Origin: an uncultured Agathobaculum sp.
GTDB taxonomy: Bacteria > Bacillota > Clostridia > Oscillospirales > Butyricicoccaceae
Length of the DNA stretch: 46,042 nucleotides
NCBI RefSeq assembly: GCF_944380975.1
Contig: NZ_CALWJK010000012.1
Location: 1 to 46,042 of the forward strand
Direction: 5' to 3'
Shown here: positions 7,020 through 15,598 of the stretch, in pieces
Numbering within the stretch: the first letter of the stretch is position 1
How the letters are laid out: each line of letters begins with the position of its first letter
Program-made: the position numbers and the translations under genes
The notes under the pieces: generated by a model
The model's database searches: none
What the model was told of the DNA's origin: nothing
Seen by the model: the letters and a program-made list of their open reading frames with translations, nothing else

Positions 7020-8291
7020 ATGCTCAAGCAACGCATTCTTTCCATTATTCTGGTACTCACGCTGATTTTTTCCAGCGCCGGCGCCGTCCAAACCGCGCAA
7101 GACGGTATGCGCGGCGTATGGGTTTCAACCATATATAATATTGATTATCCCTCTGCGCAAGGCCTGTCGGTCGATGCACTCAAAAGCGAAGCGGATACCA
7201 TTCTCGACAATATTGCGGCAATGGGGCTGAATACAGTTTTTCTGCAGGTTCGCCCTTCGGCAGACGCACTCTACCCGTCGGAGGTTTTCCCGTGGAGTCG
7301 CTATATCAGCGGTACCGTTGGACAGGCGCCGGACAGCGATTTTGATGTGCTGGCCTACTGGGTCGAAGGCGCACACAGCCGCGGCTTGCAGCTGCACGCT
7401 TGGATCAATCCCTACCGCATCACCAAGGACGGCCAAAGCGAGTGGGATGCTCTGCCCGAAAACAGCCCGGCCAAGCAGCATCCGGAATGGGTTGTGGAAT
7501 ACGAAGACAATTATTACTTCAACCCCGGCCTGCCAGCAGTACAGCATCTGGTAGTGGATGGCGCAGCCGAAATTGTGGAAAACTATGATGTAGACGGCAT
7601 CCACTTGGACGACTATTTCTATCCGGGCACCGATTTTGACGATTCCGCGACTTTTGCCCGCTATGGAAGCGATTTTAGTGACATCGGAGACTGGCGGCGT
7701 GACAATGTCAACACCTTGATCGCTTCCCTCGATGAGACACTGCACGAAATCAACCCCGCTTTATCGTTCGGCGTCAGCCCTGCCGGTATCTGGGACAACA
7801 AAGCCAATAACCCCAAGGGAAGCGAAACCAACGGCCGCTCTTCCTATCAGGAAATTTATTGCGATTCGGTCGAATGGATCAACAAGGGAACAGTTGACTA
7901 TATCTGCCCGCAGCTTTACTGGTCTATCGGCTACGAAATCGCTGATTTTGAAATTCTGGTGGACTGGTGGCAGCAGGTAGTCTCCACCAGCGATGTTGCC
8001 TTGTACATCGGTATCGGCGCTTACCGTGCAGTAGAAGCGGAACCGGGCGACGTCTGGTATGGTACGGATGAGCTGCAGCGCCAGCTCACTCTGCTGGATG
8101 ACAGCATTGATATTCAGGGTGAAGTATTTTTCAGCTATTCTTCCCTGCAAAAGGTAGACGGCTGCGCAGCGATGCTGTCCGAGCACTATGCCGCGGGCGA
8201 AAGCACCCCAGACACCACACCGGAAACCTCCGTTCAGCAGTCTTCACTGCTTGACTTAGTTTCCCGTTTCATTGCCAGCCTGTTCCATTGA
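7020..8291 (+). CDS. Secreted glycosyl-hydrolase-like family 10 protein (GHL10, YngK type)
   Basis: 423 residues. Residues 1-26 are a signal peptide (basic start MLKQR, hydrophobic core SIILVLTLIFSS, cleavage near AVQTA). The rest is a GHL10 (former DUF187) barrel: GMRGVWVSTIYNIDYPS, TVFLQVRPSADALYPSEVFPWS, LQLHAWINPYRIT, DNYYFNPGLPAVQHLV, VDGIHLDDYFYPG with likely catalytic acids, and DYICPQLYWSIG. The substrate is probably an envelope or extracellular glycan; it has not been defined for this subfamily. A Ser/Thr-rich C-terminus (about 390-405) precedes a short amphipathic end. The start is preceded by AAAGGAG. The downstream thioesterase gene begins 20 bases after the stop. Confidence 0.88.
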   Translation: MLKQRILSIILVLTLIFSSAGAVQTAQDGMRGVWVSTIYNIDYPSAQGLSVDALKSEADTILDNIAAMGLNTVFLQVRPSADALYPSEVFPWSRYISGTVGQAPDSDFDVLAYWVEGAHSRGLQLHAWINPYRITKDGQSEWDALPENSPAKQHPEWVVEYEDNYYFNPGLPAVQHLVVDGAAEIVENYDVDGIHLDDYFYPGTDFDDSATFARYGSDFSDIGDWRRDNVNTLIASLDETLHEINPALSFGVSPAGIWDNKANNPKGSETNGRSSYQEIYCDSVEWINKGTVDYICPQLYWSIGYEIADFEILVDWWQQVVSTSDVALYIGIGAYRAVEAEPGDVWYGTDELQRQLTLLDDSIDIQGEVFFSYSSLQKVDGCAAMLSEHYAAGESTPDTTPETSVQQSSLLDLVSRFIASLFH

Positions 8292-8311
8292 TTTTGAGGA
8301 GGCGTATTCCC

Positions 8312-9055
8312 TTGGCAGATCTTCTTTCCCGAGAATATGAAGTCAACTATGGTCATATTGATAACCGTGGCATCGCAAAGCCGTCCTTTCTCTGGCTGAT
8401 TATGCAGGATGCCGCCACAGTGCACGCAGAATCGCTGCACCTCGCGCAGGACGAGCTCAACATAGTCTGGGTCCTCTCGCGCATGAAAGCGCGTCTGACG
8501 CGCCCTCTGCGCCCGTATGAGCGTATCCGATGCGAGACATGGTGTCCCGGCATCCGCGGCGCAAGCTGGTATCGCTGCTTTGCGTTTTTCGCAGACGAAC
8601 AGCAGATTGGCGATGCGCAGTCGATGTGGGTCACACTCGACCCTGCATCGCACCGCATCCTGCGTCCCAGCGCCTTCCCGGCTGCAGAAAGCTACCTGCA
8701 CACAGCGCGTGGAACATTATTTGAGCCGCTGCCCAAGCTGTCCTGCGATACTGTGCGGCCGCACCATATCCACACCGTGCAGTATTCCGATCTGGATGTC
8801 AACAACCACGTCAACAACGTGCGCATTGTAGAGCTGATTTCAGACGCTCTCGATTTGCAGCGGCAGCCAGGCTTTGTCTCCTCCCTGCAAGTCAACTATA
8901 CCGCCGAAACCGCTTTCGGTGAGCATCTAGAACTGCTCTGCGGCACAGTAGACGACGCGCGCTATGTACGCGGCGAAACAGATGGAAAAGCGCACTTCGA
9001 AGCGCTTGCAACGCTAACGCCATTTGAAACACAGGGGGCATGTGCTCATGACTGA
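8312..9055 (+). CDS. Acyl-ACP thioesterase
   Basis: 247 residues with two tandem hotdog folds, as in the FatA/FatB-type acyl-ACP thioesterase family. It releases fatty acids from acyl carrier protein. The N-terminal half holds YGHIDNRGIAKPSFLWLIMQD; the second repeat holds SDLDVNNHVNNVRIVEL, the region carrying the catalytic Asn and His. The start is taken as TTG 8312, nine bases after a strong GAGGAGG; the TTG at 8288 lies before that site and overlaps the upstream stop. The MNT gene overlaps its last 8 bases, so thioesterase, MNT and HEPN form one translationally coupled unit. Confidence 0.88.
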   Translation: MADLLSREYEVNYGHIDNRGIAKPSFLWLIMQDAATVHAESLHLAQDELNIVWVLSRMKARLTRPLRPYERIRCETWCPGIRGASWYRCFAFFADEQQIGDAQSMWVTLDPASHRILRPSAFPAAESYLHTARGTLFEPLPKLSCDTVRPHHIHTVQYSDLDVNNHVNNVRIVELISDALDLQRQPGFVSSLQVNYTAETAFGEHLELLCGTVDDARYVRGETDGKAHFEALATLTPFETQGACAHD

Positions 9056-9359
9056 GTCGATCCAGCAAGCAGAACGGGATATCCTTCGTGTGTGTCAGCC
9101 ACGGCGGATCATTCTGTTTGCAGAAAAACGGACCATGGCCACCGGTAAGCTCAAGGCGTTCAGCCTGTGCGTGATCGCACCAAACGGCTCCGATTGCCGT
9201 CATCTGCGCACGCAGCTGCATCTGGCGCTTTCCGCCGATGTCCCGGTCAATTTAAGCGTCTACACCGCCGATGAATGGGATGACCTGCTGGAGGATGAAA
9301 CCTCCTATGCCGCATGGATCGCCCGGAAAGGGCAGGTGATTTATGAGCAGGAAACGTAA
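9048..9359 (+). CDS. MNT-like (minimal nucleotidyltransferase) partner of HEPN, catalytic motifs degenerate
   Basis: 103 residues. The position before a HEPN gene and the opening strand RRIILF match minimal nucleotidyltransferases. The family needs IxLFGSxARG followed by SDxDLxV. Here the line reads IILFAEKRTMATGKLKAFSLCVI: the GS pair is AE, and neither metal-binding Asp is present. The protein is therefore unlikely to transfer nucleotides. ATG 9048 follows GGGGG at a normal distance and overlaps the thioesterase stop; the reading from 9024 has no ribosome site. Assignment rests on partial motif and gene order, so it is moderate. Confidence 0.6.
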   Translation: MTESIQQAERDILRVCQPRRIILFAEKRTMATGKLKAFSLCVIAPNGSDCRHLRTQLHLALSADVPVNLSVYTADEWDDLLEDETSYAAWIARKGQVIYEQET

Positions 9360-9780
9360 AGGCGCATCCGACAGCCATTTCTATTACAAATGGCTGGATA
9401 AGGCGTTATGCGACCTGCAATGCGCGCGGCTGCTGCTAACCTATGGCGGGGATCATTACAACATCGCGTTTCACTGTCAGCAGGCAATTGAAAAGGCGCT
9501 CAAGGGCTATTTGCTATTCCGTACCGGCCGGCACTTTGATGGCCATAACCTGACCTATCTCTGCCGTCAGGCCATCCAGCAGGATGCCGATGCATTCTCG
9601 GAATATTTGGATGAAAGCGCTGCGCTCAATGACCTGTATATCGAAACGCGATACCCAACTGATCTTCCATTTGAGATCGACGAAATGGAGATACGACGTT
9701 ATCTGGATATGGCGGAACGCATGTTTGCAGCCATCCGGCGAGAATTATATGCCACTGGCAGACCGCATTGCATTGAATAA
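9343..9780 (+). CDS. HEPN domain protein
   Basis: 145 residues, all helical. The central part has the HEPN signature of MNT-linked families: the ALCDLQCARLLL helix, IAFHCQQAIEKALKGYLLFRTG (about 41-62), a following GHNLTYLCRQA, and LNDLYIETRYPTDLPFEID. In the HEPN/MNT toxin-antitoxin class the HEPN protein is the toxin, an RNase using an R-x4-6-H motif; the only such spacing I see is RHFDGH at 63-68, not the usual C-terminal place, so toxicity is uncertain. It overlaps the MNT gene by 17 bases and ends at a strong hairpin. Confidence 0.8.
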   Translation: MSRKRKGASDSHFYYKWLDKALCDLQCARLLLTYGGDHYNIAFHCQQAIEKALKGYLLFRTGRHFDGHNLTYLCRQAIQQDADAFSEYLDESAALNDLYIETRYPTDLPFEIDEMEIRRYLDMAERMFAAIRRELYATGRPHCIE

Positions 9781-9783
9781 ACA

Positions 9784-9820
9784 AAAAAACTGCTGCAACA
9801 TGATGTTGCAGCAGTTTTTT
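9784..9820. terminator. Bidirectional terminator between HEPN and glycosyltransferase genes
   Basis: A long stem built on CTGCTGCAACA (9790-9800) and TGTTGCAGCAG (9804-9814), flanked by seven A on the left and six T on the right. It terminates the plus-strand HEPN unit and the minus-strand glycosyltransferase gene. Confidence 0.9.
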
Positions 9821-9835
9821 ACGTATACCAAAGGA

Positions 9836-11119
9836 TCAAGCGCTCTCGTTTTCGTTATGTGCTTTCGCCGCAAGGCCGTGGCGGATGGGCTTCCACTCCA
9901 CCTTGCCGACCAGCGCAGCCAGCGAAATCGGAATATAAGTCAGCATAAACAGCGGGAAGGTAAACACATAAAGGATCTTTTTCCAAACGCTTCCCTTTAT
10001 CTGCTTCCACTCGGCCGCCATAGTGAATGCGCCAAACAGAAACAGGCTGAACGAAATACCCTTGATCGTGGTGAGAACAATCCGGCCTAACATACGCAGC
10101 ACCCGGTATGTAATGAATGCCGGCTGCGACAGGCTGCTCAGACACGCAAACAAAGCCAAACCCAGCACACCAATCGTCACCAGATTGCAAGGAGCAACCG
10201 TCATCAGCATATCATAGCAAGACATGCCTTTTCTGCCGCCGCGCAGGCAACCACGCAGCAGTGGGGCCGTGTATTTCGCATCTACCTGATAGAAGCCTTT
10301 GCTCCAGCGCAAACGCTGATCCCACGACTGGCGGAACTCAACCGGCTGCTCATCATAGATGATTGCAGTACCGCAATAACCGATCTTTCGGCCACGTGCC
10401 GCACAGGCGATGGAAAACTCAATGTCCTCGGTCAGCAGATGATAGGGCCAACCACCCTCTTCGCGGATCACGTCCGCCGCAACCAGAAAACCCGTACCGG
10501 AAACAGCACAGTTAACACCCAACTGGGTACGCGGGCGGTTGAGGAAACGCGCCTCGCGCAGGAACCACAGCGCATAGCCTGCGGAAATCCAGTTATCGCA
10601 GAAGTTTTTAGAATTCCGGTAGCTGGTAAGCGCAGTATACTCACCGGTATCGAACATTTTGTTCATCTCACGCACAAACTGTGGGTCTACCAGATTATCT
10701 GCGTCAAATACGAAAAAGCCATCATAGGTCTTGTCGCCATAATCATCAAAAATATGGTGGAACAGATAGTCCAGCGCATATCCCTTACCGACCTGCACCT
10801 TATTAAAGCGTTCATATACGATCGCCCCCGCCTTGCGGGCAACCTCCGCCGTGTTGTCCGTGCAGTTATCCGCAATGACGAACACATCCAATAGTTCTGA
10901 CGGATAATCTTGCTGCTTTAGCGTTTTGATCAAATCACCGATTACGCCCGCTTCATTGCGCGCCGCAATGATCGCTGCATACCGGTGCAATGTTGCATCC
11001 TGCTTTCCCTGACGGCCTTTTCCAATCAAGCCGACCGCCAGATATACGATTTGATACGCATAGGCCGCTGTAAAAAATACAAATAAAACAAATTGCAGAC
11101 TCTCTAAAAACCGAAGCAT
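9836..11119 (-). CDS. Membrane glycosyltransferase, family 2
   Basis: 427 residues. An N-terminal membrane segment (about 3-28) is followed by a GT2 catalytic domain: IIAARNEAGVIGDLI, VFVIADNCTDNTAEVA, FVFDADNLVD (metal-binding DxD), LLTEDIEFS (general-base TED) and the acceptor motif QRLRWSKGF. Four further hydrophobic segments fill about 275-410. The layout matches processive polysaccharide synthases and related lipid glycosyltransferases; the sugar is unknown. The start at 11119 (MLRFLES) follows AAGGA; ATG 11140 lacks a ribosome site. Single gene with its own promoter. Confidence 0.88.
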   Translation of the reverse strand: MLRFLESLQFVLFVFFTAAYAYQIVYLAVGLIGKGRQGKQDATLHRYAAIIAARNEAGVIGDLIKTLKQQDYPSELLDVFVIADNCTDNTAEVARKAGAIVYERFNKVQVGKGYALDYLFHHIFDDYGDKTYDGFFVFDADNLVDPQFVREMNKMFDTGEYTALTSYRNSKNFCDNWISAGYALWFLREARFLNRPRTQLGVNCAVSGTGFLVAADVIREEGGWPYHLLTEDIEFSIACAARGRKIGYCGTAIIYDEQPVEFRQSWDQRLRWSKGFYQVDAKYTAPLLRGCLRGGRKGMSCYDMLMTVAPCNLVTIGVLGLALFACLSSLSQPAFITYRVLRMLGRIVLTTIKGISFSLFLFGAFTMAAEWKQIKGSVWKKILYVFTFPLFMLTYIPISLAALVGKVEWKPIRHGLAAKAHNENESA

Positions 11120-11445
11120 AAAAATCCTTCGCTCCTTCATGTTTGTCCGAAAATTTTCATCCCGTTTTTTCCTTGTAATATCATAGCACTATTCTCGGCT
11201 AATGCAACCATTTTTTATGCTTTTTCACCCGTTTCCAATCATTTTTCTCTGTTCGCACAAAAAGTCAGCGATTTTTTCTGCAATTTTCATCACTGTTTTT
11301 TGTCACATTTTATCGTTGCGCTGATCGAAGTATAGCACAGCGCCCGCTCCATTTCCGAAAGAAATTATGAAGATCAAAAAATATTTGCTCTTTTGTCACA
11401 CAACCCAGCATTCAATCGTTATCGTAGTGAAAGGGGATGATCCGG
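11120..11445. other. AT-rich divergent intergenic region (326 bp)
   Basis: It holds the glycosyltransferase promoter on the left. On the sigma-factor side TGTCACA occurs twice, at 11301-11307 and 11394-11400, each followed by ATCGTT after 4 and 14 bases respectively. No consensus housekeeping promoter is clear for the sigma-factor gene. I see no gene, RNA fold or longer repeat here. Confidence 0.6.
11180..11207 (-). promoter_or_regulatory. Promoter of the family 2 glycosyltransferase
   Basis: On the minus strand TTGCAT (11202-11207) and TATGAT (11180-11185), spacer 16, with an extended TGC before the -10. Confidence 0.65.
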
Positions 11446-11946
11446 ATGCCCGTCTGGCAGGACGCAGCGGATGCAGCAACCTTCGTTCGTTTATACTCCG
11501 GCATGATCCTGCGTCTATGCTTTACGTATTCGCTCGGCCGGGCGGACGCACAGGACGTATGCCAGAATATTTTCCTGAAGCTGCTGCAAATCGACCGAAA
11601 ATTTGATACCGAGGGTGAAACGCGCGCTTTCATCCTCCGCATGGCGATCAACGAGTGCAAGGACCTTCTCAAGAGCGGCTGGCGCCGCCGTTCTGTACCA
11701 TTGGACGAATTGATCGAACGCGAAGTTCCCTTTCTTCCCGCAGAGGATTCCGGCGTGCTAACCGCGGTACAGCGCCTGCCGGTCAAATACCGTGAGGCCA
11801 TCTATCTCTATTATTATGAAGGCTACAACGCCGAAGAAATCGCAGCAATGGTCGGGGCAAAACCCGCCGCTGTTCGGCAGCGGCTTGCCCGCGCCCGCGC
11901 CAAACTCAAACAAGAACTGGAGGGCAGCGAATATGAGACAGTATAA
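11446..11946 (+). CDS. ECF-type RNA polymerase sigma factor
   Basis: 166 residues. Region 2 (about 10-75) contains VRLYSGMILRLCFTYSLG, ADAQDVCQNIFLKLLQ and TRAFILRMAINECKDLLK. Region 4 (about 105-160) holds LPVKYREAIYLYYYEGYNAEEIAAMVGAK and VRQRLARARAKLK, the DNA-reading helix pair. ATG 11446 lies nine bases after AAGGGG, whereas ATG 11437 directly abuts it. The next gene overlaps by 14 bases and encodes a one-pass membrane protein, the usual anti-sigma partner. Regulon unknown; autoregulation is likely in this class. Confidence 0.92.
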   Translation: MPVWQDAADAATFVRLYSGMILRLCFTYSLGRADAQDVCQNIFLKLLQIDRKFDTEGETRAFILRMAINECKDLLKSGWRRRSVPLDELIEREVPFLPAEDSGVLTAVQRLPVKYREAIYLYYYEGYNAEEIAAMVGAKPAAVRQRLARARAKLKQELEGSEYETV

Positions 11947-12982
11947 GGACGCGCTCGATGCGCTGCGCTTTACCGAGGAGGAACAGACTATGCTGATACA
12001 AAAACTAACTCAGGCAGCACAAACCGCTCCCAAGCCAAAAAAACGCCGACATCCGCGCAAGGTTTTCTGCGTTGCAGCCGCAGCCGCCTGTGTGCTGGCG
12101 TTTACCGCTGCGGCAGGCGCAGTCGTTGGCTTTTTCGCCGACCCAGATGCCGGCCGCGCACGCCTTGCCAAATTTTTTGGAGCCTCTGTCAACGATGTTG
12201 AAACCACCACTGGATTTGTCGCCAGCGGCGCCAGTGTCACCGACCACGGCGTGACCATCTCGCTTGACGGCATGTACTCCGACGAGCAGACTGTTTACGC
12301 AATCTTCTCCGCTATGAAAACGGATGGCACACCATTCCTCGACATCCAAGAACAACCGAACGCCGCCTTCCTGACGTTTGAAGAGGTCGAGTTCTTTGTC
12401 GACGGACAGCAAATTACCGGCAGCTGGGGACCATACCATGACACCGATATGAGGCAATTCTTCTATCAAATTGAAATAGATATGAGCAGTGTCGACCAGT
12501 GGGAGGGTAAAACAGCCCGCTTCACCTTCTCTAATATTCTCAACTATATGACAGACGGCAGCTACACCGGGCCGGACCAGACGCTTGTCAAGGGCGATTG
12601 GGTTATTGAGGTGCCGCTGGAAAGCACCGATACTGCAACATACGCGCAGGCGGGTCAGGTCATCCCCTATGGCAACCTGAACGTCACGATTGACAGCATC
12701 GCGTTCACGCCAGCTTTTTACCATCTGGAATGGCACTTCGATAAGGAAATGACCTTTGACGATGATATGAATCTGTATTTGGACGGCGTGCCGGACGAAT
12801 ACGACAACGAATATTACACCGAAGGCGGTTCCCCCATCCTGACACTCAAGGACGGCACAACCTACGATCTGTGGCAGATCGGCCACGCAAACAGCGGCCT
12901 GCTTGCCGAAGTCATCCCGCTGGAGGAAATGGAATCCATCACAATCTTCGGCCAAACCATCCCCCTCATATGGGAAAAGTAA
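11933..12982 (+). CDS. DUF4179-type transmembrane anti-sigma factor
   Basis: 349 residues. A cytoplasmic N-terminal helix region (1-36) with basic KPKKRRHPRK, one membrane segment at about 38-64 (VFCVAAAAACVLAF onward), then a large extracellular region rich in acidic and aromatic residues. The extracellular start (FFADPDAGRARLAKFFGASVNDVE, read in parts) and the following FVASGASVTDHGVTISLDGMYSDEQTVYAIF pattern are typical of DUF4179 proteins that follow ECF sigma genes. It probably holds the sigma factor at the membrane until a signal arrives. ATG 11933 follows GGAGGG inside the end of the sigma gene, so translation is coupled. Confidence 0.85.
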   Translation: MRQYKDALDALRFTEEEQTMLIQKLTQAAQTAPKPKKRRHPRKVFCVAAAAACVLAFTAAAGAVVGFFADPDAGRARLAKFFGASVNDVETTTGFVASGASVTDHGVTISLDGMYSDEQTVYAIFSAMKTDGTPFLDIQEQPNAAFLTFEEVEFFVDGQQITGSWGPYHDTDMRQFFYQIEIDMSSVDQWEGKTARFTFSNILNYMTDGSYTGPDQTLVKGDWVIEVPLESTDTATYAQAGQVIPYGNLNVTIDSIAFTPAFYHLEWHFDKEMTFDDDMNLYLDGVPDEYDNEYYTEGGSPILTLKDGTTYDLWQIGHANSGLLAEVIPLEEMESITIFGQTIPLIWEK

Positions 12983-12991
12983 TGCACAAAA

Positions 12992-13018
12992 GGAGCGCGT
13001 ACATACGCGCCCTTTTTA
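12992..13018 (+). terminator. Terminator of the sigma/anti-sigma operon
   Basis: GCGCGT (12995-13000) pairs with ACGCGC (13005-13010), partly extended outward, followed by CCTTTTTATT. Confidence 0.7.
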
Positions 13019-13032
13019 TTGTTCGAAAAACA

Positions 13033-13055
13033 AAAGCGCCGCAAACGCGGCGCCG
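13033..13055 (-). terminator. Terminator of the corA-like gene
   Basis: GCGCCGC (13036-13042) and GCGGCGC (13047-13053) form a 7-bp stem with a 4-base loop; on the minus strand it is followed by TTTTGTTTTT. Confidence 0.85.
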
Positions 13056-13060
13056 GAATC

Positions 13061-14002
13061 TCAATCCAGATTCTTCTTTTTGAGCATGAACCACGCGAAA
13101 AAGCACGCGGCAACCGAGATCAGCAGCGGAATCCACCAGACAAAATCGCCCGGTAAGCCGCCGCCTTCGATATTCATGCCGTAAAAACCAAAGATGATAT
13201 TGGGAATCGTCATGATGATGGTCAACACCGTGAGCACCTTCATGATGATATTCAGGTTGTTGGATACAACCGATGCATATGCGTCCATCGTACCGGACAG
13301 AATGCTCGAGTAAATTCCGGCCATCTCAATGGCCTGGCGGATCTCGATCAGCGCATCCTCCAGAATGTCGCGATCGTCCTCATACAGCTTGAGTACGCGC
13401 CCGCGCAGTACCTTTTCCATCGTCACTTCATTCCCCTTGAGCGATGCAGAGAAGTAAACGAGCGATTTGGATAAGCCGAGCAGCTGGATCAGCTCTTCGT
13501 TTTTAAGCGAATCATACAACCGCTTTTCGATACGGGTAAAGTCGCGCTCGATCATACGCAGGTTTTTCAGGAAGCGTCCTGCCACACGCAGTAGGATCTG
13601 AAATACAAACCGTGTACGCAGCGCCGTGTGTACGCCCTTGACCGCACCCTCTGCAATTGACCGCAGGATAATGCTGTCCTCCAAGCAGACCGTAATGACC
13701 GCGTTCTGTGCCACCACAATGCCCATTGGCAGCGTGCTGAACATCTGACCGCCGTCCTCCACCGAGTTTTTCTCCACCATCGGGATGTCGACGATCATCA
13801 ACAGCTGATCGTCCTCGGTTTCGACACGTGAGCTTTCCTCTGGGTCTAGTGCCGCACGAATGAATTCCTCTTCCACATGCGCTGCACGAGCGATCTCCTC
13901 CAGTTCATCCGAACTGGGATGCACCATATTCACCCAACAGCCTTCAGCAAAGCCAGCAATTTCCGTGATTCTCCCGTCAACAGTCTTGTAAAATTCTACC
14001 AT
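13061..14002 (-). CDS. CorA-like magnesium/cobalt transporter
   Basis: 313 residues, the usual length. A cytoplasmic alpha/beta region is followed by a long helix and two C-terminal membrane segments at about 250-272 and 285-305. The selectivity loop FYGMN lies between them, and the C-terminus is basic (MLKKKNLD). CorA channels pass Mg2+ or other divalent cations as pentamers; the exact ion cannot be read from sequence. The start is ATG 14002, and an AAGGCGG-type ribosome site precedes it. Single gene closed by its own terminator. Confidence 0.9.
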   Translation of the reverse strand: MVEFYKTVDGRITEIAGFAEGCWVNMVHPSSDELEEIARAAHVEEEFIRAALDPEESSRVETEDDQLLMIVDIPMVEKNSVEDGGQMFSTLPMGIVVAQNAVITVCLEDSIILRSIAEGAVKGVHTALRTRFVFQILLRVAGRFLKNLRMIERDFTRIEKRLYDSLKNEELIQLLGLSKSLVYFSASLKGNEVTMEKVLRGRVLKLYEDDRDILEDALIEIRQAIEMAGIYSSILSGTMDAYASVVSNNLNIIMKVLTVLTIIMTIPNIIFGFYGMNIEGGGLPGDFVWWIPLLISVAACFFAWFMLKKKNLD

Positions 14003-14024
14003 ATCTTACCGCCTTTCCGCGGCT

Positions 14025-14084
14025 TCACATAGCTGTGCCACCGCGAGTTCTTTTTATCTTTTTACTTCGAGGGTCTGCACTCAC
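14025..14084 (-). CDS. Possible 19-residue leader peptide upstream of the corA-like gene
   Basis: On the minus strand AAAAGGAG (about 14094-14101) precedes GTG 14084, which opens a 19-codon frame (VSADPRSKKIKRTRGGTAM) ending in TGA 14025-14027, 23 bases before corA. The spacing is right for translation and the peptide is very basic. It could be a regulatory leader, but 19 open codons occur easily by chance. Confidence 0.25.
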   Translation of the reverse strand: MSADPRSKKIKRTRGGTAM

Positions 14085-14132
14085 GGTGATCACACTCCTT
14101 TTTACAAGAATTTTACAAGGTCCTTTCAGACC

Positions 14133-14160
14133 AAAACAGCCCTTTGCAGGGCTGTTTTTA
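14133..14160. terminator. Terminator after ftsZ
   Basis: AAAACAGCCC (14133-14142) and GGGCTGTTTT (14149-14158) form a 10-bp stem with a 6-base loop. On the minus strand it ends the dcw cluster 25 bases after ftsZ; A/T flanks allow function in both directions. Confidence 0.88.
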
Positions 14161-14183
14161 AGGGACGCTATTTTCAGCTGTAT

Positions 14184-15332
14184 TTAGCGATGGTCCTTAT
14201 CAAAAATACGCATCAGTACATCGAACGCCGCGTCATCCGAACCCAGATCGCTGGATTTGGACTGCGTGGAAGCAGGCTTCTCCTCTGCTGCCGCAGTGGA
14301 CGCCTCGGTAAACAAACCGGAGCCGGAAGCCTGTTCGGGCTGCTTGCCATCCATATTCATTTTTGCAGAATTCGGGATGTTGTCAAAGCCGGTCGCAATA
14401 ACTACAACGCGGATCTCGTCGTCCATGGTATCGTCAATGAACGCACCGAAGATGATATGTGCATCCGGATGCGCCGCCTGCTGCACCATAGTAGCCGCCG
14501 TCTCGACTTCATCCAGACCGATATCGTCCGAGCCAATAACAGAAACGATAACGCCGTGCGCCATATCAATCGAGGTTTCCAGCAGCGGGCTGGAAATCGC
14601 CATGCGAGCCGCTTCGGCCGCCTTATCTTTCCCAGCAGCGCGGCCGGTACCGATATGTGCATAACCTGCGTCCTTCATGACCGAGGTAACATCGGCGAAG
14701 TCTAGGTTAATGAAGCCCGGAACAGTGATCAGCTCAGAAATGTTTGCTACCGCCTGACGGAGCACGCCGTCCGCGATTTCAAATGCATTCTTGAAAGTGA
14801 TCTTCTGCTCGGATACGTACTTGAGTCGCTCGTTCGGGATGATAACCAGCGAGTCCACATTTTTGTTCAGCTCATCAATGCCGCCCAAGGCCTGCTCCAA
14901 ACGCTTCTTTCCCTCAAACGCGAACGGACGGGTTACAACACCAACCGTCAGGATTCCCATTTCGCGAGCGATCTGCGCAACCACCGGCGCTGCGCCGGTG
15001 CCAGTGCCGCCGCCCATGCCGGCAGTGATAAAGACCATATGTGTATTGGCAAGCGCCGCAGCGATCTGCTCCTTGCTTTCTTCCGCCGCCTTGCGGCCAA
15101 TCTCCGGGTTTGCGCCCGCGCCCTGTCCTTTCGTCAGCTTCTCGCCGATCTGGATCTTGGTACCAGCCTGAGAATAGTTCAGCGCCTGCATATCCGTGTT
15201 GACCGAAACAAACTCAACACCCTGCACACCACTTTCGACCATGCGGTTAACCGCGTTGCCGCCGCCACCGCCTACGCCGATTACTTTAATGTTCACTACA
15301 TTATCCAAGCCCTGTTCAAACTCGAAACCCAT
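14184..15332 (-). CDS. ftsZ: Cell division protein FtsZ
   Basis: 382 residues. The tubulin-like GTPase that forms the division ring. Residues 1-320 are the GTPase core: [17 protein letters not shown], the tubulin signature GGGTGTG at 107-113, and the T7 region [15 protein letters not shown] that completes the neighbour's active site. A variable linker rich in Ala, Ser and Glu follows, then the conserved C-terminal peptide [17 protein letters not shown] for membrane-tether partners. The start is taken as ATG 15332, nine bases after GGAGG; ATG 15341 abuts that site. Last gene of the dcw cluster, with an added promoter in the 266-base gap before it. Confidence 0.97.
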   Translation of the reverse strand: MGFEFEQGLDNVVNIKVIGVGGGGGNAVNRMVESGVQGVEFVSVNTDMQALNYSQAGTKIQIGEKLTKGQGAGANPEIGRKAAEESKEQIAAALANTHMVFITAGMGGGTGTGAAPVVAQIAREMGILTVGVVTRPFAFEGKKRLEQALGGIDELNKNVDSLVIIPNERLKYVSEQKITFKNAFEIADGVLRQAVANISELITVPGFINLDFADVTSVMKDAGYAHIGTGRAAGKDKAAEAARMAISSPLLETSIDMAHGVIVSVIGSDDIGLDEVETAATMVQQAAHPDAHIIFGAFIDDTMDDEIRVVVIATGFDNIPNSAKMNMDGKQPEQASGSGLFTEASTAAAEEKPASTQSKSSDLGSDDAAFDVLMRIFDKDHR

Positions 15333-15434
15333 TATTGCCATCCTCCGTTTTATGATAAAGAATCGTTCAGATTATCTTATACGTTCTTTTATGCAGACGC
15401 CGCCTATCACAAGCGAGCTGTCCCTATTGTTTTA

Positions 15435-15463
15435 ATTTTACCTCTAATTGTTCCATTTTGCAA
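15435..15463 (-). promoter_or_regulatory. ftsZ promoter
   Basis: On the minus strand TTGCAA (15458-15463) and TAAAAT (15435-15440) with a 17-base spacer, about 100 bases before the ftsZ start. It would let ftsZ be expressed apart from the upstream cell-wall genes. Confidence 0.7.
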
Positions 15464-15598
15464 CAGAAATTAGTGAATTACTCAAAAAAAACTGAAAGTT
15501 TTCTGTATCTTTCCACCAAATTTATGCCAAATGCCCCTGCAAATCCATGTTGTTCAAGGTATTCCGGCCTTCTTTTGTCCTTTTTTCCTCCCTTTTCC

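Noticed and set aside
10646-10666. LexA-like sequence CGAACATTTTGTTC inside the glycosyltransferase gene
   Set aside because: The half sites have the wrong spacing and it lies in the middle of a coding region.
14003-14130. Magnesium (M-box) riboswitch before the corA-like gene
   Set aside because: The region is too short and lacks the conserved M-box core sequence; only a possible leader peptide and a palindrome GTGATCAC were seen.
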